Origin: Bradyrhizobium australiense
GTDB taxonomy: Bacteria; Pseudomonadota; Alphaproteobacteria; Rhizobiales; Xanthobacteraceae
Assembly: GCF_013114825.1 (NCBI RefSeq)
Contig: NZ_JAAVLX010000001.1
Span: 558,001-622,000 of the forward strand
Direction of reading: 5' to 3'
Length of the DNA stretch: 64,000 bases
Part shown: positions 34,449-41,267 of the stretch, one piece after another
Layout of the letters: each line of letters begins with the position of its first letter
Numbering within the stretch: position 1 is the stretch's first letter
The notes under the pieces: generated by a model
Database searches by the model: none
Told to the model about the DNA's origin: nothing
What the model saw: the letters and a program-made list of their open reading frames with translations, nothing else
Position numbers and translations under genes: made by a program

Positions 34449-34874
34449 CTACTTGATCGTCACCGTAATTTTTTCGGAGACTACCGGAGGTTTGAACGGA
34501 TAGTGGCCGGCGTCGCCCAGCACAAGTTGAAGCGTGTGCTTGCCGGGTGGAAGTTCGATCCGGGCTTCGGTCTGACCCGCCCCAAAATGAAGATGTGACT
34601 TGTCTTGCGGAATCTCTTCGTTCGGATTGAGCGGCTCCTTTACATCGATTAGAAGATGGTGATGGCCACTATTCGGATAGTTGTCGCCGGCGTGCGTCAC
34701 GCCCATGTTGCGCAGACCAAACCGGCACCAAAATCCGCCTTTGATGACAGCGCCGTTCTGCGGCCACACGAAATAGAGAAGGGCATCCTTGTGTGCGGGT
34801 TTGCCTTGAGAGTACGCGGCGAACGGCAGGGAAGTGAGCGCTGCTGAGAGAGCGATCCACTGCACGAACTTCAT
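34449..34874 (-). CDS. DUF4399 domain protein, secreted
   Basis: A 141-residue protein with signal peptide MKFVQWIALSAALTSLPFAAYS. The mature part matches DUF4399: FVWPQNGAVIKGGFWCRFGLRNMGV, then SGHHHLLID and PPGKHTLQLVLGDAGHYPF. The histidine cluster could bind metal, but the function of the domain is unknown. It lies 16 bases after the cyclase-SUMF1 gene on the same strand and may share its transcript. An upstream in-frame extension has no signal peptide and is rejected. Confidence 0.82.
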   Translation of the reverse strand: MKFVQWIALSAALTSLPFAAYSQGKPAHKDALLYFVWPQNGAVIKGGFWCRFGLRNMGVTHAGDNYPNSGHHHLLIDVKEPLNPNEEIPQDKSHLHFGAGQTEARIELPPGKHTLQLVLGDAGHYPFKPPVVSEKITVTIK

Positions 34875-34890
34875 GACCGTCCTCTTAACG

Positions 34891-36492
34891 CTACTTGAGG
34901 GATAGCGCGACGCGAAAACCGTGGGTGGGATATCGCACGTTGGTGTCATAGCTGCCGCGGTTTGATGGCCGGGCATAGTCTGAGTCCTTCCGCCAGGAGC
35001 CGGAACGGATGACGTGCGAGGCGCATGCATTCTCGACCCATGCTGACCCGTCCGCCGGCGCACCTTGATAATTTCGGTGCCAGCAATCTTCGACCCACTG
35101 ATCGACGCTGCCCCCCATATCAAACAGCCCAAAAGGATTTGGCTTGAGGCTGCCGACCTTGACCGGCTGCTCGTTGGCTGAAATGTCGCTGCAGTTCTTG
35201 CAATTGACCATGCCGGGCTGAAACTGGTCGCCCCACCAGTATCGGGTCTGCGTGCCGCCGCGCGCCGCATATTCCCATTCGGCTTCGCTCGGCAAGCGAT
35301 ATGGCTTTCGGGTGATTTCGGCGAGCCACGCGACATATTGCTTGGCATCGCTCCAGCTTACGTTTGTAACAGGCGCATCGTCCTTTCCGGCCGCCGCGAA
35401 TCCGCATGCCTTTGCGGCGGCGCATGCGTTCCATTCCTGCACGGTGACGGGAAATTTCCCCATCGCGAATGGCTTGACCATTACCTGACGGACCGGCTTT
35501 TCCGAAGCGTCTTCGTTGCTGCCCATCGCGAAGCTACCGCCCCGAAGTGAGACCATCTCGGGTTCTCGAACCGGTGCGGCCGCTTGCGTCGACGGCTGAG
35601 GCTCGGGTGCGGCGGGAGATGCCGGCGGTAACGGCGCCGCCTGTTTCGCTGCTGGCGACGACTCAGGTCGAGGCGCCGCCTGTTGTTGAGTTGGTGCCGC
35701 GGAAGGAGCGGGTTGAGGCGGCACCGGTTGTTTAGCGGCAGGTGCACGCGCCTTCGGCGCTTCCGCTGGAGATGACACGGGAGCCGATGCCTGATCTGTC
35801 GCCTTGCGAGGTTGTGCGAGCATGTACCAGAGAGAGCCGCCCGCAATGGTCGCTATCGCAAGGAAGAGCAAGAGGATCAGGATGCGTTCGCGCCGGTTCC
35901 GGACTTCGTGAAGGGCGGAGGGGTCGGGAAGCACGCGGTAGACCCGGACCGGATCGGTGATGTTCTTGACCTTTCGATCACCGAGCGACTCGTATCCGCA
36001 AACCAGCTTATGCTTTATCTGTTCGTAGATGCCGCCGGAGATATAGACTTCGCCTGCGTGAGCTATGCCTTCAAGCCGTGTCGCAATATTGACGCCGTCG
36101 CCATAGACGTCGTCGGTTTCGATGATGACGTCGCCAAGATTGACGCCAATCCGGTATTCGATCCAATGATGCTTGGGCAGTGATGCATTGCGGCCAACCA
36201 GATTTTGCTGGATCACGATGCTGGCTCGCACGGCCTCGACGGGACTGTCGAAAATGGCGATGAAGCCGTCGCCTGTGGTTTTGACAAGCCTGCCGTGGTG
36301 TTCTCTGATGCTGGGGTCGATTAGGTCGCGCTCGATCCGCTTGACGCGACTGTGCGTCCCTTCTTCGTCGATCTGCATCAGGCGGCTGTAACCGGAGATA
36401 TCGCCTGCCACGATGGCCGCAAGGCGGCGTGGCATTGGCTCGCGCGATGGCTCACCAGTTCGGCCCGACTTGATGTCCCGAATTTGGGCCAT
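34891..36492 (-). CDS. adenylate cyclase domain fused to a SUMF1/formylglycine-enzyme-like domain
   Basis: About 534 residues. A class III cyclase domain covers about 20-185 (RRLAAIVAGDISGYSRLM with the first metal aspartate, KTTGDGFIAIFDS with the second, GDGVNIATRLEGIA). A single membrane helix follows near 205-225 (ILILLLFLAIATIAGG). Then comes a proline- and alanine-rich linker, and a C-terminal SUMF1-like domain from about 310 (MVSLRGGSFAMGS, LPSEAEWEYAARGG, GFRVALSLK). The cyclase faces the cytoplasm and the SUMF1 part probably the periplasm. Start is uncertain: ATG 36492 (MAQIRD) or ATG 36435 (MPRRLAAIV, the usual family start). The cyclase residues look complete. Confidence 0.85.
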   Translation of the reverse strand: MAQIRDIKSGRTGEPSREPMPRRLAAIVAGDISGYSRLMQIDEEGTHSRVKRIERDLIDPSIREHHGRLVKTTGDGFIAIFDSPVEAVRASIVIQQNLVGRNASLPKHHWIEYRIGVNLGDVIIETDDVYGDGVNIATRLEGIAHAGEVYISGGIYEQIKHKLVCGYESLGDRKVKNITDPVRVYRVLPDPSALHEVRNRRERILILLLFLAIATIAGGSLWYMLAQPRKATDQASAPVSSPAEAPKARAPAAKQPVPPQPAPSAAPTQQQAAPRPESSPAAKQAAPLPPASPAAPEPQPSTQAAAPVREPEMVSLRGGSFAMGSNEDASEKPVRQVMVKPFAMGKFPVTVQEWNACAAAKACGFAAAGKDDAPVTNVSWSDAKQYVAWLAEITRKPYRLPSEAEWEYAARGGTQTRYWWGDQFQPGMVNCKNCSDISANEQPVKVGSLKPNPFGLFDMGGSVDQWVEDCWHRNYQGAPADGSAWVENACASHVIRSGSWRKDSDYARPSNRGSYDTNVRYPTHGFRVALSLK

Positions 36493-36982
36493 GGCTCGGA
36501 TTGGCTCCCAACTGCGAATACAGTGTGAGGAAAGCAATCTTTCTAGCACCCACAGCGTACCATGCTGGCTGTTCGCCGCAAGCAGCCGTGCGCGGGTTCC
36601 ACCCTGGCTGGCAGGACCGAGTGTGAGTGGGCTCACAAAAATGAGGCTGACCGCCGGTACGTATCTAGACCAAATCCTCAGGGTATGAACTCAGATCGAG
36701 ATACCGGTGCGTTCCGATTCTCGCGATTGTGCGAAGAGGGTGGCGATAACCACGACGATGCCAAAACGCGAAGGCGGGTGAGTTGAATTCTCGCGCGGCA
36801 GCCAGTTGATCAATCCCGTCCCGGCCATCTGGTGCGGTAGCGAATTTCCGGCTTGCCATGGCCCGAACTCCGCCGCATGCGGCCGCCTTGGCCGACAATT
36901 CTGACCGGCAATTCGTTCACCGCTTTCGAGGCTTAACGTGATTTTTTCAGGCGCGCCCGGCGCAACCGCGGGGCCGCCGGCA
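36493..36982. other. gene-free stretch between cyclase-SUMF1 and enamidase
   Basis: About 490 bases. It should include the promoter of the minus-strand cyclase gene. Short open frames on both strands lack ribosome sites and recognisable motifs. I see no repeat family and no RNA gene. Confidence 0.45.
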
Positions 36983-38182
36983 TCAATGCCCGCTGACGAT
37001 CTCCGGTACCTTGCCAGCCGGCGGCGTGTTGCGGCTGCGCTGGGTGCGAACGATGCCGTCGATGATGGTCATGCCGATGCCGGGGAGGTCGCCGAGCTGG
37101 ACGCTCTCCAGGATGTTCTTGCCGGGCGAATGCTGCGCCCTGTCCATGATGACGAAGTCGGCGGAGCGGCCGACCTCGATGATTCCGCAATCGAGTTCGC
37201 GCATGCGCGCGGTGTTGCCGGTCGCAAGGCAGAAGGCGAGTTCGGCCGGCAGCTCGCCGAGCGAAGACAGCATCGAGACCATCCGCAAAATACCGAGCGG
37301 CTGCACGCCGGAGCCGGCCGGCGCGTCGGTGCCGAGGATGACGCGGTGCAGGTCGCCCATCTCGCGCGCGGTGCGCAGCGTGAACAGCGCCGAGCGCTCA
37401 TTGCCGTTGTGAACGAGCTCTAGCCCGCGCTTGCAGCCTTCGCAGATGCAACGAATCTGATCGTCGGGCAGCGCAGTGTGGCCGCCATTGATATGGCCGA
37501 CGACGTCGGTATCGGCTTCCAGCACCACGTCCTTGTCGATTAGGCCGGAGCCGGGGATCGAAGGGCCGCCGGTGTGGATCGTGCTCTGGATGCCGTATTT
37601 GCGCGCCCAGCCGACCATTTTCCGCGCGGTCGGGCCGTCCTTGACGCCGCCCAGGCCCACTTCGCCGAGCAGCTTGACGCCGGCTGCGGCCATTTCCTTG
37701 AAATCGTCCTCGACCATCTCGCATTCGATGACCGGCGCGCCGGCGTGAACCTTCACCCCGCCCGGGCGCAGCGTCCAGAACGCGCGCTGCGCAAAGATCG
37801 CCATCGCCTTCAACCCGACGACGTCGCGCGGACGGCCGGGCATGTGGACCTCGCCGGCCGAGATCATGGTGGTGACGCCGCCATGGAGATAGCTGTCGAT
37901 CCAGTTGATCTGGTTCTGCCGCGGCGTCCAGTCGCCGGCGACGGGATGGACATGGCTGTCGATCAGGCCCGGCGCGACGGTGGTGCCATTGGCATCGACT
38001 GTCGTGGTGGCGCCTTCGGTGTTGACGTCCTTGAGGCGGCCGATGGCAGTGATCTGGCCGTTTTCGGCGACGATCGTATCGGCATCCAGGATCGGCTTTT
38101 CCAACGCCCCCGACAGCACGAGCCCGATATTGCAGATCACCAGCTTGCTCGGACCGGTCGCCTGGGGTGCGTCGTGGGCCAT
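36983..38182 (-). CDS. ena: enamidase (1,4,5,6-tetrahydro-6-oxonicotinate hydrolase)
   Basis: A 399-residue amidohydrolase closely resembling, from memory, the Fe-Zn enamidase of Eubacterium barkeri (EC 3.5.2.18), which opens tetrahydro-oxonicotinate to 2-formylglutarate and ammonia. Shared stretches include APGLIDSHVHPVAGDW with the first histidines, LHGGVTTMISAGE, HMPGRPRDVVG, GEVGLGGVKD, HTGGPSIPGSG, HINGGHTAL and LGTDAPAGSGVQPLGILR with the catalytic aspartate, ending in SRNTPPA. ATG 38182 follows AAAAGGA; an ATG 12 codons upstream has no ribosome site. It is divergent from ferredoxin-NADP reductase across two palindromic operators that match those at the nicAB/reductase locus. Confidence 0.88.
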   Translation of the reverse strand: MAHDAPQATGPSKLVICNIGLVLSGALEKPILDADTIVAENGQITAIGRLKDVNTEGATTTVDANGTTVAPGLIDSHVHPVAGDWTPRQNQINWIDSYLHGGVTTMISAGEVHMPGRPRDVVGLKAMAIFAQRAFWTLRPGGVKVHAGAPVIECEMVEDDFKEMAAAGVKLLGEVGLGGVKDGPTARKMVGWARKYGIQSTIHTGGPSIPGSGLIDKDVVLEADTDVVGHINGGHTALPDDQIRCICEGCKRGLELVHNGNERSALFTLRTAREMGDLHRVILGTDAPAGSGVQPLGILRMVSMLSSLGELPAELAFCLATGNTARMRELDCGIIEVGRSADFVIMDRAQHSPGKNILESVQLGDLPGIGMTIIDGIVRTQRSRNTPPAGKVPEIVSGH

Positions 38183-38257
38183 GGTTTTTCCTTTTGGTTC
38201 AATGCCTTCACCGGACATTCTGCCCGGCTTGACGATCGGATCAAGTTGGATTATTTG

Positions 38258-38283
38258 TTTGTATACGAATGATCGTATACGAA
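38258..38283. promoter_or_regulatory. tandem palindromic operators between enamidase and ferredoxin-NADP reductase
   Basis: TTTGTATACGAA at 38258-38269 and ATCGTATACGAA at 38272-38283 lie two bases apart and differ from the TTCGTATACGAA palindrome at 20927 by one or two bases. Toward the reductase, TTGACG at 38229 and TATTTG 17 bases on may be the promoter, placing the operators over the start site. Both divergent genes could be controlled at once. Confidence 0.65.
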
Positions 38284-38326
38284 TGATTTAGCCGGTCAAT
38301 CGGCTTGCAGGTCAGGGAACGGCGCG

Positions 38327-39100
38327 ATGAGCAATTTCAACCAGGAGAGCGTGCTGAGCGTCCATCACTGGACCGACACGCTGTTCAGCTTCACCACCAC
38401 GCGCGATCCCTCGTTCCGTTTCCGCAACGGCGAATTCACGATGATCGGCTTGAAGGTCGGCGAGAAGCCGCTGCTCCGCGCCTACTCGGTCGCCAGCGCC
38501 AATTACGAGGACCGGCTCGAATTCTTCTCGATCAAGGTGCCGGACGGCCCGTTGACCTCGCGGCTCCAGCATTTGAAGCAGGGCGACGAGATCATCGTCA
38601 GCCGCAAGGCTACCGGTACGCTGGTGATCGACAACCTCGAGGATGGCCGCAACCTCTACCTGATCGGCACCGGCACCGGGCTGGCGCCGTTCCTTTCGGT
38701 GATCAAGGATCCCGAGACCTATGAGCGGTTCGAGAAGGTGGTGCTGCTGCACGGCTGCCGCCGCGTCGCCGAGCTCGCCTATGGCGAGATGATCACCGAA
38801 AAACTGCCGAGCGACGAACTGATCGGCGAATATGTCCGCAACCAGTTGATCTATTATCCCACCGTGACGCGCGATCCCTTCCGCAACCGCGGCCGCATCA
38901 CCGACTTGATCACTTCAGGAAAACTGTTCGGCGACATCGGGCTGGCCACGCTCGATCCGTCGCATGACCGCGTCATGATCTGCGGCAGCCCGGCACTGGT
39001 GACGGACACGCGCACGCTGCTCAACGGCAGGGGTTTTGTCGAAGGTAATCACGGCGAGCCGGCGCAGTTCGTGGTCGAAAAGGCGTTCGCGGAGCGGTAA
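38327..39100 (+). CDS. fpr: ferredoxin-NADP(+) reductase
   Basis: A 257-residue flavoprotein of the bacterial Fpr subfamily. FAD binding is marked by LLRAYSVASANYED, NADP binding by LYLIGTGTGLAPFLSVIKD and the later MICGSPALVTDTRTLL. The C-terminus VVEKAFAER is typical of subclass I Fpr, which ends in an aromatic or extended tail stacking near FAD. It moves electrons between NADPH and ferredoxin or flavodoxin in the cytoplasm. Sharing an operator region with enamidase suggests that here it feeds ferredoxin for 6-hydroxynicotinate reductase. No ferredoxin gene is seen in the window. A general oxidative-stress role is the alternative. Confidence 0.9.
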   Translation: MSNFNQESVLSVHHWTDTLFSFTTTRDPSFRFRNGEFTMIGLKVGEKPLLRAYSVASANYEDRLEFFSIKVPDGPLTSRLQHLKQGDEIIVSRKATGTLVIDNLEDGRNLYLIGTGTGLAPFLSVIKDPETYERFEKVVLLHGCRRVAELAYGEMITEKLPSDELIGEYVRNQLIYYPTVTRDPFRNRGRITDLITSGKLFGDIGLATLDPSHDRVMICGSPALVTDTRTLLNGRGFVEGNHGEPAQFVVEKAFAER

Positions 39101-39126
39101 TTCAAAGCGCCAGCAATAGTTTATCC

Positions 39127-39225
39127 CCTCACCCTGAGGAGCTTGCGCAGCAAGCGTCTCGAAGGGCGAGGCCCGAGTGGGGCCTCATGGTTCGAGACGC
39201 CCGTTCCGCGCTCCTCACCATGAGG
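39127..39225. repeat. CCTCA..TGAGG inverted-repeat element, copy 2
   Basis: Starts CCTCACCCTGAGGAGC and ends GCTCCTCACCATGAGG, with GCGTCTCGAAGGGCGAGGCC and GGCCTCATGGTTCGAGACGC as inner arms. It lies between convergent fpr and soxA and could end transcription from both sides. It belongs with the elements at 13070 and 25341. Confidence 0.8.
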
Positions 39226-39232
39226 GTTGAAA

Positions 39233-40006
39233 TTAAGGCCTCACCCCCGGCGCTTCCAGCGGCATCCCGCGCGCCCGCGACATCAGGTACAATTCCAGCT
39301 CAACCAGTTCCGGCGCGCCGTAATCATAGGCCTGCGCGCGGATGCCGGTGATGCAGGCGCGCAGGCGTCGCTGCAGCGAGCCCAGCGATTGCCATTCCAG
39401 CCGGTAGAGCGGGTAACCGGTCGGGTGTCCTTGCGTGATCGCGGCGCCGGCGAGCCGCTTGTCCCAATTGTCGTCATGGCAATTGGCGCAGGCGAGATTG
39501 AACTGGCCCTGCCGCTGCATGTAGAGCTCGCGTCCTTTGGCGATGAAGGGGGCGAGCTGCGGGTCGGCGCCGGTTTCGATCGATGCGCCCTGCGACTGCC
39601 GCGCGACAAGGGCTGTCAGCGCCAGCAGCTCGCGGCTCTCGAAGGGAAGCGGCGTCGCCTGCTGGTGGTTGGTGCGGCACGAATTGATGCGCTGCTCCAG
39701 ATCGATGGGACGGCCGGTTGCCTTGTCGAAGGCGGGGTAGCTGATAGCCACGCCCTTCATGCTGTTGCGTGCATTGCCGTGGCAATCGGCGCAGGCCTTG
39801 CCCGCGGAGCCCACCTTGCGGTTCCACAGTGTTTCGCCGTCGAGCACCCAGAGCATGCCGGGATTGGCGGTGTCGTCGTCCTGCATCGTCTTGGTGTCCG
39901 GCTTCATGAAGCTGTAACCGGAGCGGCGGTCGGCTTGCGGGATCTCGGCAGCGCCGACGGCGCCTGCCACCAGCAGTGCGGCGGCTATCGCGCCCAAAAA
40001 TCTCAT
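39233..40006 (-). CDS. soxA: sulfur oxidation c-type cytochrome SoxA
   Basis: A 257-residue periplasmic diheme cytochrome. With SoxX it forms the enzyme that links thiosulfate to the SoxY cysteine. The signal peptide is MRFLGAIAAALLVAGAVGA. Heme motifs are CADCH and CANCH. The cysteine in RINSCRTNHQ lies between them. The catalytic ligand cysteine of SoxA is usually late in the protein, and LRACITGIRAQ is the probable one. ATG 40006 overlaps the soxZ stop (ATGA). It is last in the minus-strand run soxF-X-Y-Z-A. No soxB or soxCD is in the window. Confidence 0.9.
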   Translation of the reverse strand: MRFLGAIAAALLVAGAVGAAEIPQADRRSGYSFMKPDTKTMQDDDTANPGMLWVLDGETLWNRKVGSAGKACADCHGNARNSMKGVAISYPAFDKATGRPIDLEQRINSCRTNHQQATPLPFESRELLALTALVARQSQGASIETGADPQLAPFIAKGRELYMQRQGQFNLACANCHDDNWDKRLAGAAITQGHPTGYPLYRLEWQSLGSLQRRLRACITGIRAQAYDYGAPELVELELYLMSRARGMPLEAPGVRP

Positions 40007-40323
40007 TCGACCGAGATCGAGGCGGAAGCGGTTTCGGAAAAACCCTTGTCGCCGATCCATTCGAATTCGAACTTGCCGCTTTCGGTCGCGGTCGTGAAGA
40101 AGGAGAAGAACGGGTTGGCCGCGACAGCGGGAAACAAATCGGCGCGGAATATCTCGTTTCCGTTAAAGCGGCAAGTAAAGCTCGTGATGATGTCGCGCGG
40201 CACGACTTCGCCTGAAGCTGTATGGCGATAGCCGGTTTCCATGATGTGCGACATCAGCGTCTTGATCTCGATGATATCACCGCGCTTCGCTTTTGCTGGA
40301 ACGTTGATCAGGGCGGATGCCAT
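40003..40323 (-). CDS. soxZ: thiosulfate oxidation carrier complex protein SoxZ
   Basis: A 106-residue partner of SoxY. ALINVPAKAKRGDIIEIKTLMSHIMETGYR is the canonical SoxZ start, and FTCRFNGNEIFRADLFPAVAANPFFSFFTTATESGKFEFEW the typical body. It has no signal peptide and is normally exported bound to Tat-targeted SoxY. ATG 40323 overlaps the SoxY stop by one base (TGATG), with GAGGAGGTGATC as ribosome site. It overlaps soxA by 4 bases. Confidence 0.92.
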   Translation of the reverse strand: MASALINVPAKAKRGDIIEIKTLMSHIMETGYRHTASGEVVPRDIITSFTCRFNGNEIFRADLFPAVAANPFFSFFTTATESGKFEFEWIGDKGFSETASASISVE

Positions 40324-40802
40324 CAGATCACCTCCTCGGTGCAGGCGGCGAGCGTTACCACGACATCGACGCTGGCCGACCAGAACGACCCGTCGGAGAG
40401 TTTTGCAATCGCGACCACCTTCTGGCTGTCGGCGAGGCGGATGCGGGTCGAGACTTGAGCGCGGCCGTTATGCGGGCCGAGATGGAAATTGCCGATGTTG
40501 GGCTGCGGGTTCTTTTCGTTAAAGAGGTGGATGCTCACGACGTGATCTTCCGGCGCCATCGGGTGCGCGACGCTCACCGTCAGCGGCACGGTGTTGCCGT
40601 TCTCGACCAGCGGCGGGATGTCGAGTTTGACCTTGCCGGTTTTGACAGCGGCGCCGCCGGCGACATTGCGGATGGCAGCAGCAAGCATCGCGGGCGTCGC
40701 CTCGGCGGGACGAACGGTGACAATGGGAACGACGCCGAGCACGGCTGCGCCACCGGCGAGGCCGAGAAACTGGCGGCGTGACGAATTGGGTGATTGCTGC
40801 AT
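40323..40802 (-). CDS. soxY: thiosulfate oxidation carrier protein SoxY, atypical C-terminus
   Basis: A 159-residue periplasmic carrier with a Tat signal (SSRRQFLGLAGGAAVLG). The body is normal: TVSVAHPMAPEDHVVSIHLFNEKNPQPNIGNFHLGP and SDGSFWSASVDVVVTL. Standard SoxY ends in GGCGG, whose cysteine carries the sulfur intermediate on a flexible arm. Here the end is TLAACTEEVI. The cysteine is present but its flanking glycines are not, and six residues follow. The soxZ ribosome site overlaps these last codons, which may constrain them. The open frame is clean, so this is not a frameshift. Confidence 0.88.
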   Translation of the reverse strand: MQQSPNSSRRQFLGLAGGAAVLGVVPIVTVRPAEATPAMLAAAIRNVAGGAAVKTGKVKLDIPPLVENGNTVPLTVSVAHPMAPEDHVVSIHLFNEKNPQPNIGNFHLGPHNGRAQVSTRIRLADSQKVVAIAKLSDGSFWSASVDVVVTLAACTEEVI

Positions 40803-40811
40803 CGTGCCTTC

Positions 40812-41267
40812 CTATTCGCGCAGCGTTACGAGATACGCCACGATATCCTCGATCTGTTCGGCCGACAGGATCGGCTTGCCGCGCCACAGCGCCCCGACGC
40901 GAGTGAGGCCGTCCACGCGGTAGTAGGACGGCATGATGGTCGCCGCATTGAGGCGGGACGCGTCCACCAGCCGAAGCCGAAGCTGACCCTCGGACCAGCG
41001 GTTGCCGGAACCGGAAAGATCAGGCGCCAGATCGCCCTGGAATTTCTGTTCGGGAAATGGGCCGCTGTGGCAGAGGATGCAAGTACTGGAACGTTCGACG
41101 ACGAGCGCGCGGCCGCGCGAAATGTCGCCTCGCGCATTCGTGAGCGGCTCGGGAATGGCGTCGCCGACCACGGCATAGGGCTGCAGCGCCTGCGCGCCGG
41201 CCGGGGCGGGCGGGGTGAGAAGGGCCGCAGCAAGCCACATCCCAATATGGATCGTCGATCTAGCCAA
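40812..41267 (-). CDS. soxX: sulfur oxidation c-type cytochrome SoxX
   Basis: About 151 residues, monoheme partner of SoxA. Heme motif CILCHSGP, with a probable distal methionine in TIMPSYYRVDG and the usual end LSAEQIEDIVAYLVTLRE. I choose TTG 41267: it has GAGGA five bases upstream, overlaps the soxF stop, and gives a full signal peptide (MARSTIHIGMWLAAALLTPPAPAGAQA). ATG 41240 is the alternative but has a weak ribosome site and a very short positive end. Confidence 0.87.
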   Translation of the reverse strand: MARSTIHIGMWLAAALLTPPAPAGAQALQPYAVVGDAIPEPLTNARGDISRGRALVVERSSTCILCHSGPFPEQKFQGDLAPDLSGSGNRWSEGQLRLRLVDASRLNAATIMPSYYRVDGLTRVGALWRGKPILSAEQIEDIVAYLVTLRE

